Positions 17,740 to 26,348 of a stretch of DNA of 52,888 bases are shown piece after piece. The position numbers and the translations under genes were made by a program. Position 1 is the first letter of the stretch. Every line of letters begins with the position of its first letter. Below the pieces are notes generated by a model. That model worked only from the letters and a program-made list of their open reading frames with translations, was not told the origin of the DNA and ran no database searches. The DNA is from Streptomyces natalensis ATCC 27448 (lineage in GTDB: Bacteria > Actinomycetota > Actinomycetes > Streptomycetales > Streptomycetaceae). Where the stretch lies: the NCBI RefSeq assembly GCF_000935125.1, contig NZ_JRKI01000035.1:1-52888 (forward strand), given 5' to 3'.

Positions 17740-17990
17740 ACTGCGGAACGCGTCGACATCCTCGACTTTTGTGTCGGCGCTCCGCCCGTCGGTGATCCGC
17801 ACACGCGCGCAAATCCTATGGGGCTGGCTGGTGTTGACGATCGATACTTCCACCCTGGCCAGGTACGTACCCGTGTCCCAGCGCAGCCCATGGGCCACGC
17901 CCGGCAGCGACGCAGGCCCGTCACCCGCAATCGCCCGCTCCTGTGGTAACTGCCACGCGGGCTGCCGAATCCGGCCGGCGCAGCTGCCGT
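17740..17990 (-). pseudogene. Possible protein remnant
   Basis: One minus-strand frame reads AWQLPQERAIAGDGPASLPG, then GLRWDTGTYLARVEVSIVNT, then RICARVRITDGRSADTKVED. This has normal amino-acid composition and actinomycete codon use, unlike the other frames here. It lacks a start with a ribosome site and runs into the inverted-repeat element. I cannot name the family. Confidence 0.25.
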
Positions 17991-18066
17991 AAGCACAGCG
18001 CCGGGATATATGTGCCGAGCCGCGGAGTACCTCGAGCGTGGTGCGCCGGGAGTCGGCTGGTCGGCC

Positions 18067-18600
18067 TTACACCGCGTGGAGTTGTCGGAACGCGTGGACG
18101 GGGAGGGGGAAGCGGGAGGAGAGAATGGTGGAGCGCAGGTCCCCTGTGAGGGCCGAGGCCAGAAACTGCGTGCACGTATATGGGAAGTGTTCCCAGCGGT
18201 CCCCGCGTGCCTCATTGACCATGACCGTCCAGTCATCTGGTTGCCGGCCGGAGCGGACAAGCCAGTAGAGGCACTCTCCGTTGTCGGTGCTGGCCCAAGG
18301 AATGACTCGGCTGCCTTCTTCTTCGAGTTCTACCGGCTTCTTCTCGAACTCCCACAGTCCGTCCAGTGCCTCTGTTTGCTGGTCTTCCCATTCGATGAGG
18401 TCGTAGTTGTCATTGGGGCAGCCAGGCTCCAGGACGTAGAGGTAGTCGTCCCAGCTGCTGCCTCCGTAGGCGTGGATGAGTTCCTTGTAGTCGGTGGGCA
18501 GTTGGACGCCGAGTGCTTGCTCTGCGTTGTCCCAGTCCGTTTCTCGGGGATCCGAGGGTGGCGGGATGAGTTGCGTGACGTGTTCGAGTGAAGGAGTCAT
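18067..18600 (-). CDS. SMI1/KNR4 (SUKH) family protein
   Basis: A 177-residue SUKH-fold protein: NAEQALGVQLPTDYKELIHAYGGSSWDDYLYVL at the N-terminus, then DGECLYWLV-like GECLYWLVRSGRQPDDWTVMV and an acidic surface. In bacteria this fold often serves as an immunity protein against secreted nuclease or deaminase toxins, and also as a stand-alone protein of unknown role. The ATG at 18600 has GAGGAC upstream. No toxin gene is adjacent, so an immunity role is only a family-based guess; it may be an orphan immunity gene. Confidence 0.85.
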   Translation of the reverse strand: MTPSLEHVTQLIPPPSDPRETDWDNAEQALGVQLPTDYKELIHAYGGSSWDDYLYVLEPGCPNDNYDLIEWEDQQTEALDGLWEFEKKPVELEEEGSRVIPWASTDNGECLYWLVRSGRQPDDWTVMVNEARGDRWEHFPYTCTQFLASALTGDLRSTILSSRFPLPVHAFRQLHAV

Positions 18601-18667
18601 CAGATGTCCTCAAACATACGGGGGTTCTTTGCAGGATAGGGCCAGTAACTGCCGTGGATTGCGGCAC

Positions 18668-18802
18668 ATGGCGGAGCGGACGGAGAACATCGTGCGCCGC
18701 ACGGAGTTCGAACGGGGCGGGCACTTCGCGGCCCTGGAGGAGCCGGGCCTGCTGGTGAAGGAGGTACGGGCGTTCTTCCGGCGGCCGCGCGAGAAGGGCT
18801 GA
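18668..18802 (+). pseudogene. Alpha/beta hydrolase (epoxide hydrolase type) C-terminal remnant
   Basis: The 44 residues MAERTENIVRRTEFERGG, HFAALEEPGLLVKEVRAFF match the extreme C-terminus of epoxide-hydrolase-type alpha/beta hydrolases, including the GGHFAALE segment with the catalytic histidine. Everything upstream of it is gone. The remnant ends just before the clpP3 promoter region. Confidence 0.75.
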
Positions 18803-18810
18803 GCCGTCGG

Positions 18811-18842
18811 CTCTGCCCGTGGCGAATCTGCGGTGGGCAGAG
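18811..18842. promoter_or_regulatory. Candidate PopR operator upstream of clpP3
   Basis: CTCTGCCC at 18811-18818 and GGGCAGAG at 18835-18842 form a perfect 8-bp inverted repeat with a 16-nt spacer, 77 bp upstream of the clpP3 start. The half-sites resemble the TCTGCC/GGCAGA elements described for PopR control of clpP3-clpP4 in Streptomyces. The spacing is wider than the published 3-nt palindrome, so it could be two half-sites. Confidence 0.6.
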
Positions 18843-18918
18843 AAACCGCATCCGGGGGTCTCCCGAGGTCAAGAGTGGAGTCGACGGCATTCCTGCCTCG
18901 GCAAGACAAGGAGACCAG

Positions 18919-19557
18919 ATGACTTCACTCACCACGCTGCCGCCCCGTGCGGAGGAGGGTGACACACCGCCCAGCCGCTTTGACGACCACCTCGCGGCAC
19001 AGCTGCTCGCCCAGCGGATCGTCCTCCTCGGCACACAGGTCGACGACGTGTCGGCCAACCGGGTATGTGCGCAACTGCTGTTGCTGTCGGCGGAGGACCC
19101 GCGCACCGACATCAGCCTGTACATCAACAGCCCCGGCGGGTCGGTCACCGCGGGTCTGGCCATCTACGACACCATGCGGCTCGTCCCGAACGACGTCTCG
19201 ACGCTGGCGATGGGGTTCGCCGCCAGTATGGGCCAGTTCCTGCTCACCGTGGGGGCGCCCGGCAAGCGGTTGGCACTGCCGAACGCGCGGATCATGATGC
19301 ACCAGCCCTCGGCGGGTATCGGTGGCACCGCGGCGGACATCGAGATCCAGGCGGAGAACCTGGAGTTCACCAAGAAGGCCGTCGAGCGGATCACTGCCGA
19401 GCACACCGGGCAGAGCGAGGAGACGATCGCGCGGGACGGCGACCGGGACCGCTGGTTCACGGCCGAGCAGGCCAGGGAGTACGGGATCGTGGACCGGGTG
19501 GTGGAGTCGCTCGCCGACATCCGCCCGGCCGCGTCGCGCCGACGGATGGGGTTGTGA
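18919..19557 (+). CDS. clpP3: ClpP3-type ATP-dependent protease subunit
   Basis: A 212-residue ClpP serine protease subunit. The catalytic triad is present: Ser103 in GFAASMGQ, His128 in MMHQPSAG and Asp177 in DRDRWFTAEQA. The usual Gln of GQAASMG is Phe here. It also has the conserved YINSPGGSVTAGLAIYDTM segment. ClpP subunits form the proteolytic barrel that works with Clp ATPases in the cytoplasm. AAGGAG precedes the ATG. The next gene starts 1 nt after the stop, so clpP3 and clpP4 are co-translated. With the popR-type gene downstream, this matches the Streptomyces clpP3-clpP4 locus, a back-up for ClpP1P2. Confidence 0.95.
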   Translation: MTSLTTLPPRAEEGDTPPSRFDDHLAAQLLAQRIVLLGTQVDDVSANRVCAQLLLLSAEDPRTDISLYINSPGGSVTAGLAIYDTMRLVPNDVSTLAMGFAASMGQFLLTVGAPGKRLALPNARIMMHQPSAGIGGTAADIEIQAENLEFTKKAVERITAEHTGQSEETIARDGDRDRWFTAEQAREYGIVDRVVESLADIRPAASRRRMGL

Positions 19558-19558
19558 C

Positions 19559-20161
19559 ATGGGGTCGTACACGGTTCCCTACGTCATCGAGCGGACCGCG
19601 CAGGGTGAGCGGTCCTACGACGTCTTCAGCCGGCTGCTGAACGAGCGGATCGTCTTCCTCGGCACCGAGATCGACGACGGGGTCGCCAATGTGGTCATCG
19701 CGCAACTCCTGCATCTGGAGTCGGCGAACCCGGAGCGCGAGATCTCGATCTATCTCAACTCGCCCGGTGGATCGTTCACTTCGCTGATGGCGATCTACGA
19801 CACGATGACGTTCGTGCAGGCGCCGATCTCGACGTTCTGCGTCGGTCAGGCGGCGTCGACGGCGGCGGTGCTGCTGGCCGGCGGAGATCCCGGGCGACGG
19901 TTCGTGCTCCAGCATGCGCGGGTGCTGCTCGGCCAGCCGGCCAGCGGCGGCCGGCAGGGCACGGTCTCCGACCTCAGCCTGGCGGCCAAGGAGATGGCTC
20001 GCATCCGCTCGCAGGTGGAGGAGGTCCTGTCCCGGCACACGCAGCACGACGTGGCGACGCTGCGCGCGGACATGGACCGGGACAAGGTGCTCACCGCCGA
20101 GGAGGCCGTCGCCTACGGGCTCGCCGACGAGGTGCTGAGCCGACGGCTCGCGTTCGTCTGA
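19559..20161 (+). CDS. clpP4: ClpP4-type subunit lacking the catalytic histidine
   Basis: A 200-residue ClpP homologue paired with ClpP3. The serine (Ser100 in GQAASTAAVLL) and the aspartate (Asp175 in DMDRDKVLTAEEA) are present. The position normally occupied by histidine in M-x-H-Q-P is Gly125 (RVLLGQPASGG), so this subunit is unlikely to cleave peptides on its own and probably acts with ClpP3 in a mixed barrel. The fold markers IYLNSPGGSFTSLMAIYDTM are intact and there is no sign of decay. It begins 1 nt after the clpP3 stop codon. Confidence 0.93.
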   Translation: MGSYTVPYVIERTAQGERSYDVFSRLLNERIVFLGTEIDDGVANVVIAQLLHLESANPEREISIYLNSPGGSFTSLMAIYDTMTFVQAPISTFCVGQAASTAAVLLAGGDPGRRFVLQHARVLLGQPASGGRQGTVSDLSLAAKEMARIRSQVEEVLSRHTQHDVATLRADMDRDKVLTAEEAVAYGLADEVLSRRLAFV

Positions 20162-20305
20162 CCCGGTCCGACCCCGGTCAGACCCCGGTCCGACCTCGGT
20201 CCGACCTCGTGCGGCCGTGGCCGAAGGGCGGCGAGCCGGCCGGTACGGCGGTGGTGCCCCCGCCGTACCGGCCGCCGGTTCCCCCGTACCGGCCGCCGGT
20301 CCCGG
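20162..20305. repeat. Direct-repeat-rich spacer between clpP4 and popR
   Basis: The convergent spacer is built from short direct repeats. The unit GACC(C/T)CGGTC occurs several times at 20160-20210, and GTACCGGCCGCCGGT occurs twice at about 20263-20300. It could contain the shared terminator of the convergent genes. Confidence 0.6.
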
Positions 20306-20737
20306 TCAGGCGGCGAGGCAGAGGCCGTCGTACTGCGCCGTGGGCGACCTGCGGCCCCCGCCCACCCGGCTCCGGGTGTACCGGGTCAGCTCGTCCTGGG
20401 CGAGCGAGAGCAGGTCGGTGAGGCCGAGCCCGAGAGCCTGGGCGGCGGCCGCGAGCACCTCGGAGGATGCCTCCTTGCGTCCGCGCTCCAGCTCCGACAG
20501 GTATGGCATCGAGATCCGGGCCGCCTCCGCTACGTCCTTCAGCGTGCGCTCCTGGGCGAGCCGCTCGCGCCGCAGCACATCGCCGACGAGGTTGCGCCAC
20601 AGGGGTTCCCTCGGCGCGGGTGTCTGTGGGGCTCCCGCCGGTCGCTGCGGGGCACGGGTCGCCCCACCGGAACGGGGCGGCGAGGCGTGCGGACGCAGGG
20701 GGATGACGCGGGCTTCGTTCGGCGCATGAGTGCTCAC
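20306..20737 (-). CDS. popR: PopR-type regulator with C-terminal Ala-Ala degron
   Basis: A 143-residue protein. After a Pro-rich N-terminus of about 45 residues comes an Xre-type helix-turn-helix (RRERLAQERTLKDVAEAARISMPYLSELERGRKEASSEVLAAAAQALGL). The last residues are GLCLAA, ending in Ala-Ala. In Streptomyces lividans, PopR activates clpP3-clpP4 and is itself degraded by ClpP1P2 through terminal alanines, so loss of ClpP1P2 turns on the back-up protease. Both the ending and the position next to clpP3-clpP4 fit. The start is GTG at 20737; GAAGGG lies very close upstream, so the exact start is less certain. Confidence 0.88.
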   Translation of the reverse strand: MSTHAPNEARVIPLRPHASPPRSGGATRAPQRPAGAPQTPAPREPLWRNLVGDVLRRERLAQERTLKDVAEAARISMPYLSELERGRKEASSEVLAAAAQALGLGLTDLLSLAQDELTRYTRSRVGGGRRSPTAQYDGLCLAA

Positions 20738-21299
20738 CCCTTCAGCCTACGGATCGGGGGCGCCGGGGGAAGGGAGCTGCGTTCTGCCCTGGGTGAAGCC
20801 GTGCGGGCGGACCGGAGCCGTGCGGGCGGACCGGAGGTGTCGCGAGCCGGTGAACCTTTCCGGTCACGGCACCAGACAGGTCAGGAGCGCGATGCGGTGT
20901 GCGTTGCACCCTGGTCTTGCAGGGGCTGTGGCGAGTGATCCATACGCGGATGACGGTCGAGGCGCCCCCGCCGCAGCCGCCCGGCCCGCCCACACTCCGT
21001 CAGCCGACCACTCTTCTCGCATAGCACCGTTGCCCATGCGGGACGGCGGTCGGCGCCTTCCGGTTCTCCTCAGCAGGTTGGACTTCCCGCTGCACGACGA
21101 TCAGCCCCTCGTCATCGGCGGCGATCAGATCCGGCCAATCAGGCCAACCAACGCACCACGCCTACGGCCAAGCCACCACACGCCAACCCGAGATCTGCTC
21201 CAGCAGATTGACTGGAGTGAGCAATGAACCATCACCGCGATGCATCGAGTAAAGTGAGCAAAGAAACGGTCGGCACATTACAGAGCCGCAGGTGAACCA
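20738..21299. other. Intergenic, ending in a CRISPR leader-like segment
   Basis: No gene is recognised. The last 60 bp (21240-21299) contain GAGTAAAGTGAGCAAAGAAA, the kind of A-rich segment found just before type I-E CRISPR arrays in actinomycetes. Confidence 0.5.
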
Positions 21300-21388
21300 G
21301 GGTTCTCCCTACGCACGTGGCGGTCCTTCCTACGAGGCCCTGCACGCCGTGTTCCGCAGGGTGTTCTCCCCACGCACGTGGGGTGCCC
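21300..21388 (+). CRISPR. Two-repeat type I-E-like CRISPR relic
   Basis: Two copies of a 28-nt repeat start at 21300 and 21361, exactly 61 bp apart, which is the period of type I-E arrays (28-nt repeat plus 33-nt spacer). The second copy reads GTGTTCTCCCCACGCACGTG then GGGTG, with the CCCC/GGGG hairpin typical of actinomycete I-E repeats. The first copy differs at about five positions. One spacer lies between them, and an A-rich leader-like segment precedes. No cas gene is present, and no further repeat follows at the expected phase. Confidence 0.72.
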
Positions 21389-22482
21389 TCACCTGAACAA
21401 ACACTGGACCGAGTTGAACCATTCACCAACCATCCCTGGTTCACCGGCGAAATCGCACTCTCGTAGTCGATTCACAGCGTCAGCCTCATCCGATGGTGGG
21501 CAATTCACGCCTCCACGACGGACGATGCACCCTTACAGCCACCAGCGCAAGAGGCGACCCCGACATTCACCGGAACGAGGCGGAGAAAGCAGCATCCTGC
21601 TTGCGGTCGCCAGTGGTTCACGAGCTGGGATGCGACGCCAGCAGACGCTGGGCGCGATGACACAAGTGTAGGCCAACAGCTTGGGCTCGTTCGCTGAGAA
21701 GGAGCCCAAGCCGTGCATTGCCGACTTCGTGCTGGTCCCGCTGCGGCGCCTCCCGGTTCGCTCGGGGGCATTGCGCCGGGTCGGTACGGGATTTCGACAC
21801 AGACGGCTGGAAGGGCGAACAGCCCAGGGCCGCGACTCTCTCGTTCTTCACCACACATCACCTCGGCCCCCGACGCTCGATCCCGCGGAAGCAACCATGA
21901 AGGGCGAATAGAATCCCTTGGCGTTGCATGTGGCCGTTTAGCGCGGCCGCAGGTCTGCCCCTATCGTGTCGCACCGCCAGTCTAAGTGTAGTGACCTGCG
22001 GCGTTGTTACGCGGCTGGCGGGTGGGTTGCCTCCGACTGAGTTGTGACTGCAGAACGGGTCCCATCCTGCTCCCAGCAGTGATGACATGTAGTCCATGTC
22101 CCCGAAATTCCCAATTAGGAATTTACGAGTTTTGCGACATTTACCTCACCCTCAAGAACTCAACGAGCGGTACGCTCTGTTGGCAATTCGAGGCCCTCTT
22201 TGCGATACAAAATCGATACAAAAAGGGCATAGCTCGCATTGTAAAGTCAGCAAAATGTCAGCATCAGTCCCCTGCTGATCTTGATGGCCTGGCAGGCGCG
22301 GCTGCAGCGGCCGAATGAGGCGCGCTCTGAGCTTGGGAATCAAGGGGCTGCCCTCATCCTGACCCTCCCTGACCTGCGAAGATACCTTAGTTGGGGAGGT
22401 TGATTCGGTTGAATCTCTGCCCTGACAGCGGCCAACTCGAATGGCTCTGATCGACATTTCTGGATGACCGTGCGTGATCGGC
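21389..22482. other. Long gene-free stretch containing repeat copy A
   Basis: No recognisable protein is seen on either strand; frames are short and change often. The central feature is the 180-bp repeat at 22087-22266, listed separately. GC content falls around 22090-22260. Confidence 0.5.
22087..22266. repeat. Imperfect 180-bp repeat, copy A
   Basis: The segment starts TGTAGTCCATGTCCCCG, continues with CAATTAGGAATTTACGAG and ends with AAAGTCAGCAAAATGTCAGC. Copy B at 43371-43555 begins with the same 17 bp, has a similar AATTAGGAATTAGCGA and ends AAAAGTCAGCAAAAAGTCAG. Similarity is patchy in the middle. The paired GTCAGCA motifs look like arm-type binding sites of tyrosine integrases, so A and B may be attachment-site relics. 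Confidence 0.65.
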
Positions 22483-22615
22483 TCACGGTGTGAGCAGAAT
22501 GCGGCGTCGCAGTAGATCGAAGTTAGCCCGTCCATACCCTTGACGTTTGAGGTATTTCACGCGGTTCACGTGGCCCTCGACCATGCCGCTGGAGCAGGGC
22601 GGGGTGAGGCGTGGC
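22483..22615 (-). pseudogene. ISL3-family transposase C-terminal remnant
   Basis: The 43 residues RLTPPCSSGMVEGHVNRVKY, LKRQGYGRANFDLLRRRILL match the conserved end of ISL3 transposases, where S-x-G/M-V-E-G-H-x-N-x-x-K carries the last catalytic glutamate. The rest of the gene and both element ends are missing. Confidence 0.82.
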
Positions 22616-22758
22616 CGTGACAGGGGGGCCGAGGAAGTGACACGGATCTGAGCACCGCGGCCGCATGACATGGCATGAGACACCGTAAGAACGTCCAGAT
22701 CACGGCGTCTGTGTGTGACACCCGGAATGAGAACCCACACACCCAATCCGGTCGTTTG

Positions 22759-22806
22759 ACAGCGAACCCAGTCGTTCGGCCTTCCCTGCCAGCGAACCTA
22801 GTCGTA
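22759..22806. repeat. Paired 18-bp direct repeats upstream of the kinase gene
   Basis: ACAGCGAACCCAGTCGTT and CCAGCGAACCTAGTCGTA start 30 bp apart and match at 15 of 18 positions. They lie 52-100 bp upstream of the aminoglycoside-type kinase gene and could bind a regulator. A TTGACA hexamer overlaps the start of the first repeat. Confidence 0.6.
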
Positions 22807-22857
22807 TGAGGTAGACGCGCTGGTGCTGACCCTCACCGAACGGAGGAAGCGAACGCG

Positions 22858-23868
22858 GTGCGATGGCCAAGCAGCACACTGAGCGGCTTGGACCCCTGGC
22901 GTCAGCTTCCTGGACGTACCTCTTCGCGGGTAACTGTTCCGGCCGGGCTGGCCGCATTCCTGGGCGAGGACCGGCAGGAGTGGGTTGCTGCCGTGCCTGA
23001 GCTGGCAGCTGGCTTCCTCGACGGTTGGAGGCTGCGGCTGGATGGCCCGGCGGCACACGGCATGAACGCGCTCGTCCTGCCCGTACAGCGTGAGGACGGC
23101 ACGCCGGCGGCCCTCAAACTCCAGCCACCCACCCGGGAAAGCGTGGGAGAGCCAAAGGCACTCCGGGCTTGGGGCGGCACCGGGGCCGTCATACTTCTCG
23201 ACCATGACGCAGAGAGCGGCACCATGTTGCTCGAACGGCTGGATGCCAGGCGCTCCCTGGCACGCGTGCCAGATGCGGAGGCCGCCCTGCTGGCCCTCAG
23301 TGAGCTGATGGCCCGGCTACTACGGACGCCCGCACCGACCGGGTTACGCACGCTCACCGACATCTCGGCCGCGTTGCTCGACGCTGCGCCCCGAGCCCTA
23401 CTGTCCCTGGCTGACCCTCTTGAGCACCGCTTGCTCCTGTCGTGCGCCGGCGCCTTACGGGAGGTGTCCGGTGAAGCAGGCGCCCTGCTGTTGCACGGGG
23501 ACCTGCACTGCGACAACGTCCTGGCCCCCCTGCCAGGTTCGGACCGACAGCCGTGGCGGGCCATTGACCCCAAACCATTGGTCGGTGACCCGGGCTTCGA
23601 CCTGCTCCCCGCGATCGGCAACCGTTGGGAAGAAAGGATCCCAGCCCGACAGGTGCTGCGCCGGTTCGATCTGATGACGGACGCGCTGGCTCTGGACCGC
23701 CGACGGGCGGTGCGCTGGACGCTGGGCCGGGTGCTACAGAACGCGCTGCGTGACATCGAGGATGGTCAGAACGCGGTCGCTCCCGGGCAAGCGGCTATGG
23801 CCCGACTGCTGTTAGGGCATGACCGAGATACGCAACAAACTCGCCCCGGGGTGAACTTGAGGTCCTGA
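22858..23868 (+). CDS. Aminoglycoside/hydroxyurea-type antibiotic kinase
   Basis: A 336-residue APH-fold kinase of the streptomycin 6-phosphotransferase / hydroxyurea kinase group. The catalytic loop is LLHGDLHCDNVL and the metal-binding loop IDPKPLVGDPGFDLLPAIGNRWEE, which is characteristic of that group. The N-lobe has ALKLQPPTRES and GTMLLERLDARRSL. It should transfer phosphate from ATP to an aminoglycoside or related hydroxyl compound. The GTG at 22858 has CGGAGGAAG upstream. A true resistance role cannot be shown from sequence; many streptomycetes carry silent members. Confidence 0.88.
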   Translation: MRWPSSTLSGLDPWRQLPGRTSSRVTVPAGLAAFLGEDRQEWVAAVPELAAGFLDGWRLRLDGPAAHGMNALVLPVQREDGTPAALKLQPPTRESVGEPKALRAWGGTGAVILLDHDAESGTMLLERLDARRSLARVPDAEAALLALSELMARLLRTPAPTGLRTLTDISAALLDAAPRALLSLADPLEHRLLLSCAGALREVSGEAGALLLHGDLHCDNVLAPLPGSDRQPWRAIDPKPLVGDPGFDLLPAIGNRWEERIPARQVLRRFDLMTDALALDRRRAVRWTLGRVLQNALRDIEDGQNAVAPGQAAMARLLLGHDRDTQQTRPGVNLRS

Positions 23869-24016
23869 GTGGCTGAAGGCCGTTGGGCCCACCTCCGCGG
23901 CATCGAACTTGTCTTCTGGGCAAACAGCCAGGTCCGCCAGAGTGGGCTGTGCACGTCGTGCTGGTTTCGCGAGAGAGCCCGACATCGGGTTCTGCGACGG
24001 CGGCAGCTGCCGCGGG

Positions 24017-24590
24017 TCACAGGGTGCTCTTGAGCAGGTGCGGGCTCCGACGGGAGATGCCACGTCGGAGCCCGGCACTTTGTGGGCTGCTCTGCTTAGA
24101 CTGGTCCGCGCTGCAGCACGACCTATGGGGCAAGATCACGCAGCCGTCCTTGCCGCCCTGGCTGCCCTTGCCGTTGGGGGCGTCGATGTGGCCGCCGTTG
24201 CCGCCCCGCCCGCAGGTCCCGGCCTCTGCGGGGCAGTTGGACGGGACGTGATTGGCCTCTCCGCCTGCGCCGCCATTCGTGTTCGAAAACCCACCAGTAT
24301 GGCCCCAGCCCTTGTCGCCGTTGTGGGACTTCATGTCGGTGGACGTCGCCGACCCATACGGTCGAGTAGCCGCCGCCCGAGCCCGGCTCACCATTGCCGC
24401 GTTTGCCGCCTCCGGCACACACGTGGATGACCACTACCTGGCCTGCGCTCACGGACAGGGTGCACGACATGCCGCCCCCGCCACGGCCTCCCCCGGGGCC
24501 AGGCGTATCGGACTGCTTGTGGCGGCCGCCCCCTCCGGCGGCGATGGCCACCACCTTGAGGCGTGCGCGGCCGCAGCCCGGCCCCGCCAA
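24017..24590 (-). pseudogene. Glycine-rich protein remnant
   Basis: Two minus-strand frames join into a glycine-rich protein: CTLSVSAGQVVVIHVCAGGG, KRGNGEPGSGGGYSTVWVG in the first; after a frameshift near 24355, GDKGWGHTGGFSNTNGGAGG, then CPAEAGTCGRGGNGGHIDAP and GSQGGKDGCVI in the second. Paired cysteines and the VSAGQVVVIHVGAGGGG pattern occur in bacterial secreted glycine-rich proteins. No signal peptide survives and the N-terminus is degraded, so I read it as a relic. Confidence 0.55.
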
Positions 24591-24711
24591 TCACCTTCCT
24601 GCAACCACCCCAGTGCTCATACGTGCCGCCGTGCGCCCCCTGTCATCCGGGCTGGCTAACTCCAGCTCACGCAGGGCCGCCTCCCTCGGTGGGGTGATCA
24701 GCGCGACATGG

Positions 24712-25569
24712 CTACTCGCCCTGTGGAAGGCGAGCCAGGTTCTCGCCCATGTCGGTCCGATCGGCCCGGTCTTCTTCGCCACCGGCTACCTCGACCTCAC
24801 CCACACGTCCAGGCTCACGTTCGTGGTGTCGGCGTTGCCAGCCCCGGCGTACGGCTCCGGGTCCTGAAGCGTCGGCTGCTGGTTCGGCAGCCGAACCGAG
24901 CCACGCGACTGCTTCCTCTACGTCGTCGGTGATGCGGGCCAGGGCCAGATGGTGAGACGAGACCTTGCCCTGGGTGCGGGCCGGGCCGGCGAGCCACTCC
25001 AGAAGTCCGCTCCAATACCAAGTGCCGAGCAGGACGACTGGGAAGTCCGTCACTGTGCTGGTGCTGGTGAGTGCGAGAACCTCGAAGAGTTCATCCAGCG
25101 TGCCGACGCCTCCGGGCAGGACCGCCATGCCCTGGGTATGGCGCAGGAACATCGCCTTGCGAACAGCGAACGTATGGAAGGCGACAGCTGTATCCACGTA
25201 CGGGTTGACCGGGTGCGGGCGGGGCAGCACGATGCCGAGGCCGAGGGATCGCCCGCCAGCGTCCTGGGCTCCTTTGTTGGCCGCCGCCATCAAACCCGAG
25301 CCGCCGCCCGTGACGACGGCGTACCCGGCCGTGGCCAAGCCGTATCCCAGCTTCTCGGCAGCGGCGTACTCGGTGCTTTCGGGCGCGGGCCGGCCCGAGC
25401 CGACCACCGTGACAGCAGGCCCCAGCCCGGCCAGGCGGCGTCGCCCGACGAGTAGGTCGGACACAACGCCCCAGGCGCGGCCGGGTGCGGCGCTGCCGTA
25501 CCACTTTGGTAGCCGAATGGGGGCGGCCCTGGTCGACAGTTGCCGCTGCGCTGTCTGCGGGTCATCCAC
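24712..25569 (-). CDS. LOG family protein (nucleotide 5'-monophosphate nucleosidase-like)
   Basis: A 285-residue lysine-decarboxylase-like LOG protein. Landmarks are TVVGSGRPAPESTEYAAAEK, VVTGGGSGLMAAANKGA, FAVRKAMFLRHTQGMAVLPGG then VGTLDELFEVLAL, which contain the conserved R and P-G-G-x-G-T-x-x-E active-site motif. Family members release a free base from nucleoside monophosphates, as in cytokinin activation. The last 60 residues beyond VAWLGSAAE are an atypical charged tail. The start is uncertain: GTG at 25569 gives MDDPQTAQRQL and GTG at 25602 adds 11 residues; neither has a strong ribosome site. Confidence 0.82.
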   Translation of the reverse strand: MDDPQTAQRQLSTRAAPIRLPKWYGSAAPGRAWGVVSDLLVGRRRLAGLGPAVTVVGSGRPAPESTEYAAAEKLGYGLATAGYAVVTGGGSGLMAAANKGAQDAGGRSLGLGIVLPRPHPVNPYVDTAVAFHTFAVRKAMFLRHTQGMAVLPGGVGTLDELFEVLALTSTSTVTDFPVVLLGTWYWSGLLEWLAGPARTQGKVSSHHLALARITDDVEEAVAWLGSAAEPAADASGPGAVRRGWQRRHHEREPGRVGEVEVAGGEEDRADRTDMGENLARLPQGE

Positions 25570-25839
25570 CCGGCCAGTATCAACCACCCGATACCGGGTC
25601 ACCGCAGGGATGCGATATTGGCAGCGCAGAAGGCGAAGCGCCCAGTGCTACACCATTTTGAAGGGAAGAGGATCCCCCCGGTATTGCTGCTGAGTTGAAA
25701 GCTAAGGGCTTCGCCGCAGGTCAGCGTCTTTCGGGAGTAGAGCCTGTCCGAGGGGTCGTCCGGCTCGGAGGTATGGCCGGTAGGTGCCGTCCGAGCCGGG
25801 TAGTGATGCGGCACAACCGGCCCTGACGAGGAGGACACC

Positions 25840-26061
25840 ATGGAGAAGGCTGATCTTTACGCGTTGGACCTCTCGCACGTGAGGTGGGAGAAGTCGTCCT
25901 TCAGCACGAATAACGCGAACTGCGTCGAGGTGGCGCAGCTGCCTGGTGGCGCGGTCGCGGTACGCGACTCCAAGAACCCCCACCGTGAGGCGCTGTGCTT
26001 CACCGCAGCCGAGTGGTCCGCGTTCCGCAGCGGCGTCGAAGGGGGTGAACTGCAGGGCTGA
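25840..26061 (+). CDS. DUF397 domain protein
   Basis: A 73-residue DUF397 protein: VRWEKSSFSTNNANCVEVAQ, then VAVRDSKNPHREALCFTAAEW then SAFRSGVE. These small proteins usually sit beside an Xre-type DUF5753 regulator and act in BldB/WhiJ-like developmental control in actinomycetes. GAGGAGGA precedes the ATG. No DUF5753 partner is present on either side, so this is an orphan member. Confidence 0.92.
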   Translation: MEKADLYALDLSHVRWEKSSFSTNNANCVEVAQLPGGAVAVRDSKNPHREALCFTAAEWSAFRSGVEGGELQG

Positions 26062-26348
26062 GTGTCCTGTAGCTTCCCCGAATAGGGGCCAATTCCCAGC
26101 GTTCGGGGCCTCTGAGGGGCCACTTGGCCGTGCAGGGGACCACAAGGCGAGGGCATCCGGCGGCGTGTGAGTTGTACGTCACTCGTTCAAGTGGCGTACG
26201 GCATGCACGCCGTGTTCAGTGGTCCTGGCGGTTGCCTAACGTGATCGTGGCGCTGTTGATCGCTTCTGTATCCAGAAAACGCACCTCGCAGTCCGCCGCC
26301 GGCCAGTCCTGACGGAGGTGAGATTGCCCGTGCGGGGAAGATGGACTG

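Noticed and set aside
21300..21388. A larger active CRISPR-Cas system
   Set aside because: Only two repeats are present and no cas gene is found anywhere in the window.
22087..22266. A tRNA-linked attachment site
   Set aside because: No tRNA 3' end could be recognised near either copy of the repeat.
24252..24867. Plus-strand frames over the glycine-rich region
   Set aside because: The minus-strand frames give repetitive glycine-rich sequence of a known kind; the plus-strand frames are its shadow.
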